Shown here: one piece after another, positions 38,301 to 44,700 of the stretch
How the letters are laid out: each line of letters begins with the position of its first letter
Position numbering within the stretch: the first letter of the stretch is position 1
Assembly: GCF_000764305.2 (NCBI RefSeq)
Contig: NW_025931701.1
Span: forward strand, 62,001-126,000
Length of the DNA stretch: 64,000 nt
Direction of reading: 5' to 3'
Source: Hyalella azteca
Lineage: Eukaryota > Arthropoda > Malacostraca > Amphipoda > Hyalellidae
Program-made: the position numbers and the translations under genes
Notes under the pieces: model-generated
What the model saw: the letters and a program-made list of their open reading frames with translations, nothing else
What the model was told of the DNA's origin: nothing
The model's database searches: none

Positions 38301-41300
38301 ATGTTTTCAATAAATGAATTTGCTTCTTAGTTGTTGTTTCTATTCTAATAGTTTGGTAGATCACAACCGAGGATTATTTTTGGTCAAATTTCACCAAAAA
38401 TTTTGAAATGTATGTTGCAATCGTAATTAATGACGATTGTTTTCGATTAATGAATGATCGAACTGCATCAGATGTATGATACCAACTCTTGTTCACGTAG
38501 TTCGTGTCTAATTCAAATTCTGGCCTGAAAAAACAACCAATTTTGTTGACAGAGTGTTTATTTTCTAAATATTTTTTTACCGTAGATTTTTTGATATTTT
38601 TACCATCACTGCGAAAACAGGGGCAAGCGTACATTATGTGTGCGAGTCTAATTCTGATCTCAATTTCGAGGAACTTTGATGAATTTTTATTAATTTAGTA
38701 TCACATTTAATGATCTGAAAATGAAGACGAAAGTTAGTGAAACGGCCTGATCGCCTCATTATAAGCTGCAGCTGTCTCCATGGAGACGGACTTGTCATTG
38801 ATTTATGATCTTATTATTTGTCATCAATGAATTACGGTAACCTAAAATACAATTACTTGTATTCATAATCTTTACGAAAAATTTTTCGGCTTTTATAAAA
38901 GTAATTCGTTGCTCAATATTATTGGAAGGTAAGAGCCCGCTTATATTTCACCGTGTAAATTCCGTGACTTTACTTACAGCACTCGTTTACGGTAGCGGGT
39001 GGTGAAGGTACCAAGTGTGGTGGGGTGACGTGTATGGTGTCGGCTGGTCAGGGTGTATGGTTATCATCACATGGTTCATCTATCGTACGTCTGTACCATG
39101 CTACCTCACACGAATGTCTCTGTGAAGCCAACGTCTCTCCAGCCGTCACCAAGATGCTCGCGTGTAAGTACTACAGTTTCTTGTCCTGATACCATCCTGT
39201 CGACCAGTCATACCACGCTTTATATTGCGCTGAAAGTTCCTGGACACTTTCTTGGCTGCCATTTTTAATGAATAGAACGAGTACGCGCATTAATTTTTGT
39301 TTCAGCCTCCCACAATAACGGTTATTATAAGATTTTTTCACGACATTAGGTTATTTTTTTAAGTTCAAGAAACATTTCTAGTCACGAAAAACTTAAAATG
39401 CCCATTTATCTCAACAAAACTAACTGTAGAGCTCATTAACATGAGAGTTAACATAATCGTTTTTACGCAAGTCAATTCACTTCTATTGGCTGTGTGCTAA
39501 TAACACAATAAATTCAACTTGCCACTGCTGCAATTTTTCTCCCATATTTGTGCCACTACAATCTATGGATACTTTTATTTCGTTTCCTTATTCTTTTTTC
39601 GTTTTCTTTGATTGATGAGCCTTGACTGATTGATGAACCCTGATTGATTGATGAACCCTTATTGATTGATGAACCCTCATTGATTGATAAACCCTGATTG
39701 ATTGATAACCCTCATTGATTGATAAACTCTCATTGCTTGATGAACCCTCATTGATTGATGAACCCTCATCGATTGATGAACCCTCATTGATTGATAAACC
39801 CTCATTGAGTTTCCTATGTGAACGTTATTTATAATCTTATGTATAGTAACATGTAATTCTGTTGTTGGGGTCAGCGTCTCCAGGCTGCGACGACATCATC
39901 CGGCAGCACAAGCTAGCGTGCCTGCGCGTCACGGCGCTGCTAGCATGCAAGGACGTCTTGTGGGTGGGCACTAGTGCCGGTGTGGTGCTCACCGCCCCAC
40001 TGCCCCACCTGCCACACCACCAGCAACATCATCACTCACATCCTCACTGGAAACCTCACCACTCCAGTCATCACCCTGCCTCGGCAGCACTTAATTTGCA
40101 AGCTGTGCCCCATGGCCATACGGGACAAGTCAGGTAAGCAAACCAATAAATAAGTGATTGAAATAGTTACTATACGCGTGTATTTCTCAGAAATTATTTC
40201 CTCTGACATAAATAAACTCAAATCTACTTGGAAATATGAGAAGCAAAAATATTATAATTATAACAAGCATGCGGGAGGGAATTGTGACCGAGTTATTTCC
40301 TATATAACAAACCACCATTATTATTATAAACGTTCACAGCGTATCTAAACGCTTGCAGGTAATTTCTTTTATTCTTTCACGTACGATTTAAGTCTATTTT
40401 ATTCGATGTAAATTAACGTATTATTTCCGGAATCTGCGTCAATCATCCGACGATTCTTCAGAGCTACTTAAAAGACACATGTAAAATCCGCTGATTTTAT
40501 CTATAACCAACTAAACCATCTTTCTTATTTCTGATAATGTACAATATATTGATAACCTTGAGGCAGTACCTGCAGCCTTTTGTTGATTTCTCTCTTTAAA
40601 TCTGCATCTCCTGATTGAAAGATAATAAAACTTATTTGTAAAGTTGACTTAAACTAACGACAGACACATTATTTATCTATTAATCATATTATTTATCGTA
40701 TTATTTATTATTTATCATTTTGTCCAGGTTCCTGACGTGCGTTGAGCTGACGCCCGAAGCGAGACCTGCCCGTGCCAAGTCACACTCCAGGTCCGCAGCC
40801 TCGTTTAAAAGCAAAGACTCTCATCCGGTGAGCTGATATGTCTGCTGCCGTCCTCTTTGTGTTTTATTTCGCCTCCATTTTAAGTTGCACTTACTCCTAC
40901 TCGGTCCCACGTCCTGTGGTCACGATTAACTTATTTTTAATTATATTATTGCATTATATTTACGAACAGATGCTCAAATTTGCTGTTGATTAATAACTAG
41001 ACGTATGGCATGTCTACGATAACACTAAGACGTATGGCATGTCTACGATAACACTAAGACGTATGGTATGTCTGCGATAACACTAAGACGTATGGCATGT
41101 CTGCTATAGCACTAAGACGTATGGCATGTCTGCGATAACACTAAGACTCAAGGCATGTCTGCGATAACACTAAGACTTATGGCATGTGTGCGCTAACACT
41201 AAGACTCAAGGCATGTCTGCGCTAACACTAAGACTCAAGGCATGTCTGCGTTAACACCAAGACTCAAGGCATGTCTGCGATAACACTAAGACGTATGACA

Positions 41301-41563
41301 TGTCTGCGATAAAACTAAGACTCAAGGCATGTCTGCGCTAACACTAAGACTCAAGGCATGTCTGCGTTAACACTAAGACTTATTGCATGTCTGTTATTAC
41401 ACTAAGACGTGCACTAATGATCCCGCAGGCTGGCACGGCGGCCCCGACAAAGCTGCTCGTGATCTCAGGAGGCGACGGTAGCGAAGACTTCAGAAACGCG
41501 AACGCGTCGGAGCTCGCGGGGCGAGACGACTCTACGAACCACCTGCTGATGTGGCACGTATGA
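11198..41563 (+). CDS. Rho guanine-nucleotide exchange factor, ARHGEF17-like (17 exons, 5' incomplete)
   Basis: This is the spliced gene that dominates the window. Joining 11198-11302, 17438-17554, 18773-18865, 25520-25713, 26735-26872, 27189-27283, 28962-29184, 32079-32170, 33143-33287, 34092-34214, 36231-36422, 37218-37484, 37891-38107, 38980-39163, 39875-40133, 40728-40827 and 41429-41563 gives one open frame of 892 residues plus stop. Residues 1-165 are the C-terminal part of the DH catalytic domain (SPVQRFPHYEMLLK). Residues 172-350 form a PH domain with a helical insertion. Residues 365-892 are a WD40-like propeller, broken by a linker at about 430-550. Family knowledge: ARHGEF17 (TEM4, p164-RhoGEF) exchanges GDP for GTP on RhoA-type GTPases and acts at the actin cytoskeleton and cell junctions. 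The product is inferred to do the same. The protein's N-terminus lies outside the window or was not recognised. Confidence 0.93.
11303..12325. other. Intron 1 of the RhoGEF, 5' part
   Basis: Unique AT-rich intron sequence. I see no exon, element or array until the 35-bp minisatellite at 12326. Confidence 0.6.
12326..12535. repeat. Minisatellite, 35-bp unit x 6
   Basis: The unit TAGCAGCGGCAGCACTCGCT plus ACATTCGYGACATTT is repeated six times almost perfectly (starts 12326, 12361, 12396, 12431, 12466, 12501). It is unusually GC-rich for this intron. It ends at ACATCGTTACATG. Confidence 0.95.
12536..16718. other. Intron 1 of the RhoGEF, middle part
   Basis: Mostly unique AT-rich DNA. Short open frames (for example 15189-15518) have no domain, no conserved composition and no splice boundaries in phase with the flanking exons. 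I see nothing else to annotate. Confidence 0.5.
16719..16790. repeat. Minisatellite, 20-bp unit x 3.5
   Basis: GATGTTAGGTTGGAGACGGT is repeated three and a half times with one base change. Confidence 0.9.
17221..17366. repeat. Minisatellite, 30-bp unit x 5
   Basis: The unit AAACAACGTTTAAATAACAT plus TGCTTAATCG recurs at exactly 30 bp with substitutions only. The last unit degrades at 17350. It lies 70 bp before exon 2. The core AACGTT is self-complementary. Confidence 0.9.
17438..17554 (+). CDS. RhoGEF exon 2 (DH domain)
   Basis: The acceptor CTTACCAG and donor GTGAGT bound 39 codons in phase 0. The peptide VSDPAVLGSYTSFTKNWKAA is followed by an alanine-rich helix ending KPAFADFLV. It aligns with the 'SAYIDNF' region of the DH fold. 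A minisatellite (17221-17366) ends about 70 bp upstream but does not touch the acceptor. Confidence 0.92.
18675..18778. repeat. 48-bp duplication carrying the exon 3 acceptor
   Basis: AGGCAATGACATGTTTACAA and the following 28 nt occur exactly twice (18675-18722, 18723-18770). A third partial copy, AGGCAATG, starts exon 3. Each unit therefore includes the TTGCAG/GCAATG junction or its TACCAG equivalent. Confidence 0.93.
18773..18865 (+). CDS. RhoGEF exon 3 (DH conserved region 3)
   Basis: This exon has 31 codons in phase 0: AMAREHPGKMDLKALL, then ISPVQRFPHYEMLLK. The second part is the hallmark DH helix that contacts the GTPase and is the strongest identification of the gene as a RhoGEF. The donor is AAG/GTGACG. 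The acceptor TTGCAG/GCAATG is the third of three tandem copies 48 bp apart. Use of either upstream copy gives an in-frame TAA within nine codons. Confidence 0.95.
18866..23976. other. Intron 3 of the RhoGEF, 5' part
   Basis: AT-rich intron. At 20914-20939 an (AACA)n tract follows sequence that looks like the 3' end of a non-LTR element, on weak grounds. A patch at 23005-23133 has a 42-codon frame starting MATIGVMSARSTGIG, but its possible donor is out of phase with exon 4. A duplicated CTTTATCGAACTTGTATACAA motif lies near 21783-21853. Nothing firmer is visible. Confidence 0.4.
23977..24560. repeat. Minisatellite, 23-bp unit x ~25 (TTAGATAAATTATCAGTTMTAAG)
   Basis: About 25 units of TTAGATAAATTATCAGTT plus MTAAG run without interruption; many carry 1-3 substitutions, so the array is old. 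It is extremely AT-rich and sits in the middle of intron 3. It has no coding meaning. Confidence 0.95.
24655..24815. repeat. Minisatellite, 16-bp unit x ~10 (AGTTRAATCAATCATC)
   Basis: A 16-bp unit AGTTGAATCAATCATC, alternating with AGTTAAATCAATCATC, follows 100 bp after the 23-bp array. The two share the TATCAGTT/ATCAGTT core, which suggests one grew from the other. Confidence 0.9.
25278..25470. repeat. Minisatellite, 23-bp unit x ~8, before exon 4
   Basis: GTGATGAGTTCTCCACAGTG plus GGT is repeated with small changes. Each unit contains CTCCACAG, an acceptor-like string. The array ends about 50 bp before exon 4. A 135-codon minus-strand frame through it (ENSSHPLWRT repeats) is an artefact of the repeat. 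Confidence 0.92.
25520..25713 (+). CDS. RhoGEF exon 4 (end of DH domain)
   Basis: This 194-nt exon starts after TTAACAG and ends before GTGAGC, in phase 2. It reads RLQKHTPHDHPDHALLGEAL and continues as a charged helix to GLEGLVQPD. The KHTPxDHPDH motif is characteristic of the ARHGEF17/10 family. A minisatellite ends about 50 bp upstream and another begins about 20 bp downstream. Confidence 0.95.
25735..25885. repeat. Minisatellite, ~31-bp unit x 5, after exon 4
   Basis: TGCGTTGAGGGAGCTTAATC plus CTAAACTTTAC is repeated about five times, starting about 20 bp inside the intron after the exon 4 donor. Confidence 0.9.
26735..26872 (+). CDS. RhoGEF exon 5 (start of PH domain)
   Basis: The acceptor GGCACAG and donor AA/GTGAGT enclose 138 nt. 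The peptide TFLQVDLATM, then GSRKDRCLFLFSDILVIASV and KRRTGALKKIS, is the first beta strands of a PH domain. The 'DRxLFLFxDxLV' motif is typical of RhoGEF PH domains. The start was set by joining phase with exon 4 (AG+A gives Arg). The longer open frame starting 26581 in another phase is not coding. Confidence 0.92.
27189..27283 (+). CDS. RhoGEF exon 6 (PH domain)
   Basis: This 95-nt exon lies between TATTGCAG and GTGAGT. It reads CPVTVLSLAFLEVSKLKLF, then KFIALDDLEIAR, beta strands of the PH domain matching the family's 'YKMLWKLPLEDADI' position. Phases agree with exons 5 and 7. A 30-bp minisatellite begins about 200 bp into the following intron. Confidence 0.9.
27481..27682. repeat. Minisatellite, 30-bp unit x ~6.5
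   Basis: GATGGAAACATGTCCATCGG plus ACCGAGTGCT repeats; because 30 is divisible by three, three frames stay open across it. These frames are not genes. The array lies 200 bp into intron 6. Confidence 0.93.
28962..29184 (+). CDS. RhoGEF exon 7 (helical insertion in PH domain)
   Basis: This 223-nt exon after TTTTTCTGCAG encodes a predicted coiled-coil stretch (AIKKLLKEIENLEEDLQTVQ). It continues with FSRALHTPRPSVEEALHDAE and a strand NEVELTITT. The donor CCCA/GTCAGT is non-optimal and is present in four tandem copies 83 bp apart (29185, 29268, 29351, 29434). Reading through the first reaches TAG within about 13 codons, so the first must be used for a full product. Confidence 0.9.
29150..29440. 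repeat. 83-bp tandem repeat carrying the exon 7 donor
   Basis: The unit contains the end of exon 7 (GAAGTCGAGCTCACCATCAC plus CACCCA), the donor GTCAGT and 50 bp of intron. Copies of the donor stand at 29185, 29268, 29351 and 29434 (the last mutated to GTCAAT). The array therefore grew across a 5' splice site. Confidence 0.95.
29844..29991 (+). mobile_element. MITE family A, copy 1
   Basis: This 148-bp element has inverted ends, GGGCCTATACTTTCAAA and TTTTGAAAGTATATGGCCC. A second copy follows directly and an inverted third copy lies at 53792-53936. It has no coding capacity, and no certain target duplication was seen because the copies abut. Confidence 0.82.
29993..30138 (+). mobile_element. 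MITE family A, copy 2
   Basis: A tandem neighbour of copy 1, with the same inverted ends and interior (TTCATCAGCCAATCA, CCACCAATCATAGA). It is about 90% similar by eye. Tandem placement may come from insertion into the same site or local duplication. Confidence 0.82.
30139..32078. other. Intron 7 of the RhoGEF, 3' part
   Basis: Unique AT-rich DNA. Overlapping minus-strand frames at 30429-30720 were examined and show no secure domain. No arrays or elements are visible. Confidence 0.5.
32079..32170 (+). CDS. RhoGEF exon 8 (C-terminal PH helix)
   Basis: The acceptor CTACGCAG and donor CTCG/GTGAGA bound 92 nt. The peptide EGVENITFLFHNPEKRANW, then EEAFLGAKQKL, contains the conserved tryptophan of the last PH helix. 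It matches the family's 'FPHPDARLGFEQAFDEAKRKLA' position. Phases agree on both sides. Confidence 0.93.
32985..33146. repeat. ~42-bp tandem repeat carrying the exon 9 acceptor
   Basis: The unit TATATGTCTGACCACTGCAT plus CGTGTTGCAGCGATGTG repeats so that TTGCAG ends at 33018, 33060, 33102 and 33142. The last one is the true acceptor, and the first bases of exon 9 (CGATGT) are part of the unit. Confidence 0.93.
33143..33287 (+). CDS. RhoGEF exon 9 (linker to beta-propeller)
   Basis: This 145-nt exon reads MSADRRPPPEFVRALPVRKT, then RAGLQFTCAAATTG, ending VWVCN, where the propeller begins (family motif VWVCNSDGYVGQV). It is remarkable in having a tandem array on each side. Upstream, GTGTTGCAG acceptors repeat about every 40-42 bp; downstream, TGCAACAG/GTGAGT donors repeat every 28 bp. 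Every alternative acceptor or donor that I traced gives an early stop. Confidence 0.93.
33276..33480. repeat. 28-bp tandem repeat carrying the exon 9 donor, x 7
   Basis: GTGTGCAACAGGTGAGTGTG plus GTGAACAG repeats seven times. Donor-like AACAG/GT junctions fall at 33288 (true, GTTAGT), 33316, 33344, 33372, 33400, 33428 and 33456. Several decoys (GTGAGT) match the consensus better than the true site. Reading past the true donor meets TGA at 33298-33300. Confidence 0.96.
34092..34214 (+). CDS. RhoGEF exon 10 (propeller blade)
   Basis: The acceptor CCGTGCAG is followed by SDGYVGQVCVLSLHPEPAVA, then CCNGVCNARILSIASV, a well-conserved propeller segment. The donor CT/GTCAGT at 34215 repeats at 34324, 34414 and 34504 within a 90-bp tandem array. 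Reading through the first copy gives TGA after 12 codons. Confidence 0.92.
34190..34577. repeat. 90-bp tandem repeat carrying the exon 10 donor, x 4
   Basis: The unit contains GCCGCTGCACAAAGTCT, the donor GTCAGTACC and intron sequence ending CCAATATGTTCACC. Donor copies are at 34215, 34324, 34414 and 34504 (spacings 109, 90, 90). The 117-codon frame through it is an artefact of a 90-bp period. Confidence 0.95.
34578..36230. other. Intron 10 of the RhoGEF
   Basis: AT-rich intron. A GC-richer patch at 35800-35920 has two protein-like frames (for example AIETIESATAEQKYANNRNL), but it ends in a stop without a good donor. It may be a transposon fragment. Confidence 0.4.
36231..36422 (+). CDS. RhoGEF exon 11 (basic linker, possible cassette)
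   Basis: This 192-nt exon lies between ATTGAAG and GATGACAG/GTGACA. It encodes AAEEPAKTLSRPPSTMTLRN, then a basic run RVRSSRRRLPTADGG and a helix LEQLVERGLDSFKKF. It starts and ends in phases that join exons 10 and 12 and is a multiple of three, so it can be skipped without changing frame. GC content is well above the flanking intron. It lies where family members have a long, poorly conserved linker. Assignment rests on phase fit and composition rather than homology. Confidence 0.7.
36423..37041. other. Intron 11 of the RhoGEF, 5' part
   Basis: AT-rich sequence in which I recognise no feature; the acceptor array of exon 12 follows. Confidence 0.5.
37042..37217. repeat. ~22-bp tandem repeat carrying the exon 12 acceptor
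   Basis: The unit GTGTACAGGGCTATTATAA (with GTATGTACACGG variants) repeats about eight times. At least five units contain TGTACAG. The final TGTACAG (37211-37217) is the true acceptor of exon 12. Confidence 0.92.
37218..37484 (+). CDS. RhoGEF exon 12 (acidic linker and propeller blade)
   Basis: This 267-nt exon starts with an acidic stretch, DSSDDDDDEDV, then Ser/Ala-rich sequence, then MWLGTEDGFIHVYNCSDSIR. The last segment matches the highly conserved 'SSVWLGTEDGCVHVY' of ARHGEF17. The donor is ATAAT/GTGAGG. The acceptor TGTACAG is the last of at least five TGTACA(G) copies in a roughly 22-bp array (37042-37217). Confidence 0.95.
37891..38107 (+). CDS. RhoGEF exon 13 (propeller)
   Basis: This 217-nt exon lies between ATTCCTCAG and GTAAGG. 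The peptide PLDNRVFASLASGEVVVFTR is followed by VIKMILVAGKLWCAAANTIK, ending NTLQLE. It matches the family's 'NNQVFVSLANGELVVY' and 'PDTLQLE' segments. The conserved GKLWC motif is a blade strand. Confidence 0.95.
38980..39163 (+). CDS. RhoGEF exon 14 (propeller)
   Basis: The acceptor TACTTACAG and donor GCGT/GTAAGT bound 184 nt. The peptide HSFTVAGGEGTKCGGVTCMV is followed by GVWLSSHGSSIVRLYHATSH and ends SPAVTKMLA. It matches the family's 'VACMVDSSLGVWVTLKGSAHVCLYH' region. Confidence 0.95.
39610..39815. repeat. Minisatellite, 18-bp unit x ~11, before exon 15
   Basis: CATTGATTGATGAACCCT repeats with substitutions, within intron 14 and ending about 60 bp before exon 15. Confidence 0.93.
39875..40133 (+). 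CDS. RhoGEF exon 15 (propeller with His-rich loop)
   Basis: This 259-nt exon follows GGGGTCAG. It reads GCDDIIRQHKLACLRVTALL, then VLWVGTSAGVVLTAPLP, both very conserved. A histidine-rich insertion follows (about 15 His in 33 residues), where vertebrate relatives have a Pro/Ser loop. It ends GHTGQVR before GTAAGC. An 18-bp minisatellite ends 60 bp upstream. Confidence 0.95.
40728..40827 (+). CDS. RhoGEF exon 16 (propeller, variable loop)
   Basis: This 100-nt exon lies between TTGTCCAG and CCG/GTGAGC. It reads FLTCVELTPEARPARAKSHS, then Ser/Lys-rich SAASFKSKDSHP. The start matches the family's 'VRFLAAVQL' strand; the remainder is a disordered loop. Confidence 0.92.
40996..41411. repeat. Minisatellite, 29-bp unit x ~14, before exon 17
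   Basis: ACTAAGACGTATGGCATGTC plus TGCGATAAC repeats about 14 times, filling most of intron 16. Two unit types (ACGTATGG and ACTCAAGG) are interspersed. The last unit ends 17 bp before the exon 17 acceptor. Confidence 0.93.
41429..41563 (+). CDS. RhoGEF terminal exon 17
   Basis: After GATCCCGCAG the exon reads TKLLVISGGDGSEDFRN, then ELAGRDDSTNHLLMWHV and TGA. This is the diagnostic C-terminus of ARHGEF17-type proteins. The last 27 nt, including the stop, form the first unit of a 28-bp tandem array running into the 3' UTR (41537-41745). Another array (29-bp unit) ends about 20 bp before the acceptor. Confidence 0.96.
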   Translation, partial: AGTAAPTKLLVISGGDGSEDFRNANASELAGRDDSTNHLLMWHV

Positions 41564-41745
41564 GAACCAGCTGCTGATGTGGCACGTATGAGAACCAGCT
41601 GCTGATGTGGCACGTATGAGAACCACCTGCTGATGTGGCACGTATGAGAACCACCTGCTGATGTGGCACGTATGAGAACCACCTGCTGATGTGGCACGTA
41701 TGAGAACCATCTGCTAATAGTTCACACATGAGAACCAGCTGGGTG
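41537..41745. repeat. 28-bp tandem repeat carrying the RhoGEF stop codon, x 7
   Basis: The first unit (41537-41564) is the coding end NHLLMWHV plus TGA. Copies follow at 41565, 41593, 41621, 41649 and 41677, then two decayed ones at 41705 and 41733. The 3' UTR therefore begins with repeated copies of the last codons. Confidence 0.96.
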
Positions 41746-44700
41746 AAGAAACTTTGACCGAAACCAGCAACCGTCGGATGTCGGACAAAAGTGATCTAGT
41801 TGCCAGTGCGCACCAAAATAGAGCTTTGCACATCTGTGGTGTATGGCGGAAAAACTCGAAATGCATCACATTTGCTGATGCTGATAACGAAGATCTGTGA
41901 CGTATTTTAAATGTAACTAGTTTTTAAATATTTTTAACTTACACATGCTTGTCGATAGGGTAATTATATAAAACACCGTAACGTGTTAAGGCAAGCGTGA
42001 GAACAATACAGCTGCAACACGTCAATGACTTCAACTGCGCCAGTAGTTTGTCTACTTGATACCATGCACTTTCCTGGTGCATTAAACTTTATTTTCAGTA
42101 AAATTGTGAGAGGAATCCCAACGACACGGTGAAATGTACAGTCCAAGATAAATTCGCTCAAAAATTATTTTGCCCAAAGTTGAATGAGAAAAATTCTTGA
42201 ATGCTGTGTCGTTTGTCGCCTGTGCATCAATATCACGGAGGTTTTCTAAAATAAACGTTTCAGGGCAACCTGCTTAAATTTCCGGTAAATGGAAAATATT
42301 TCACCATTTGTAATATATTATCAAAAATAAATTATATATTGCTATGAATACTGCTTTGGAATCAAGTATTTTTTCATTTCATGGAAGCGTCACAAAGACA
42401 AATCCAGATCTATAAGACACTTTGGGCTTGAAAGCGATCTCGTTTGGGTTGAGTCTCATTTTTCTAAGTTTGAGGGGAAACTTACAATATAATTTTATTT
42501 GGAAATAAATGACGTTCAAGTGCCAGAATATTATTTTCAAGCAAGCTACTAGGGGCTCTATCAAGTGTGGAGATATTTAAGAAGTAGAATTAACCTAGTA
42601 ATTTGTATTATATTATATTTATCTTGTATTATACTGTATATGTCCCAGATACGCTCAAAAATTCTTATTCCCAGATCTTCATCGTTCTTCTTATATTTCA
42701 AGGTAAAAGAGACATTTACCCATTCATTTATAATCTATATAGTTTTTTAGCTCCGACATTTTTACGTGCGTTTGAGATAAAATGGTTAACATTGAAAAAG
42801 CTTAAGATTGGACTTACCCTTACCATTTAACCATTTAAATTGACTTTGGATTAAAACCAAAATCAAACTGACTCAGAAAATAATGTACCGAGGCAGTTAT
42901 TGCATTCTAGTAATTGTTTAAATATTTCTATCAGATATTTATCAGCTACGTAATTACAACTTTTTGCACACGAAGGGTAGGAGTGTTCGCAGTTCGGTGG
43001 AGACCAATTAAGTGCAGCTTGTCGCATAACTTAATTAATTAATTAGCTCTCCGTGGCAGTTATTCGTTGCTTTTTAATTTCTTATTTCTAAGAATGTCGC
43101 TGAGTAGTTTCAGCTTTCGGTAGCGTGCTTACATTAATAAAATCATTTTTTTTTCCGATGATTTATGGTTGTGATTTGAATAAACTTCAGCCTTAGCTTG
43201 TTCTGGTGTGCGTGGAGGACGCATCTTAAAACGTTTTTAAATTAAACCGTGCGTCCTTCAATTATATAATCTTAATCTAATTGCTCTCCTCATCCTTAGT
43301 AAACATTTTTTTTTCATTTGATTAATGAGGTGAAATTGTCATACGTAATGGTGTTGAAGAATGAGCTTTAAGTTTACCAGATTATGCATTGAACTATATC
43401 CTAAAATTCAATTAATGGTTTCGCATCTGCAATTTCATTTCAATTTTGGTTTGCATCTGCTCAAGCATTTTACATATCACATAACAAAGTTTATTTGTAG
43501 CCTCACCCTTCATACAAAATTGCAGCTAACGCTAGCATAGGGCTCGTCAAACGCGTAGTGCTTCCCAAAAAGGTACGCTCACTGTTAGGTGATTAGAAAA
43601 TTGTGCATGTCGTCTGATTTTCTGAGGGACACATTGCACCGATTTTATATTAATGATTATATTTATTTGTGATTATTGGTTAGTTATGCGCAATTCTACT
43701 TTCCTACAGATATTTTCTTCAAAAAAAGTTTTTGTAATGAGAGAGTTTACAATCAAAATAGGCTAGGCCGCAAAAGCTTCTAAGCAAATAATGTGCGAAT
43801 ACTGAACCGTATAGTTCTTTTTTTACCTTCTTTAATCTCACACTAATTTTGAATTCGATGATGTTCCGTTCACATTGTCTTAAAAGTGCAGCTATAAAAA
43901 ATTATATCTATATATAACTACACAAGCTTGCACTATAACCCTGTAAATTAATCAGTCTCTTCATTATCTGCATTTTTTTGTGCATACAATTCACATATTT
44001 CTCTTTGAACCTTGAAGCGGCTCCCTCTGTATTTACTCCTGCAAATGTAACACGACTCTTTAATCGGACTCTGTGAAATTTTCCATCAGATCCATTACGC
44101 TCATCATACTTTCTGAAGCGGCAATTACTTATGTAGCGAGAGTTTCCTGATTGGCTAAAAACTTATCGCTTCAGACTAAGGATCAGGAATGTGACTCCTG
44201 TTTATGTAAGTTCTTGTGTCTCCAGGGGAAGTTTCTTTGTTGAGATTCGTTTTGGCTGTATTATTAGAGTATATGAGACTATTTATAATGTATTATTATT
44301 AAAAACACTGATAATGAAATCTACAAACACGGAATTTCAAAATTGTTTCAATGGGGAGAGAACCCGATGCATTTTCAAGCATGTCCGAGGCTATCGACTT
44401 GTTCTTTAACTTCGCGTTGCAGCACTGGGCTCAATTGGTATTTTCGAAAAGTAAGCATTTCAATGTATAATATTGTACAGATAATTATCTAGTCTGACTA
44501 AACCAGTTGTCATTTTTAAAGATTTAATTTTAAATAATATTTTCTCTTCGAACGGAATGAGAGGTTAAACTCAACGATTCTGCTCTACATTCGTTCAACA
44601 AGAAAAGTACATATCGTTATTGCTTCGTTATACTAATGTTGTTTTGCACATAATACAATTAAACTGATTAAGCAATACAATTATCTTGTACGGCGTCAAA

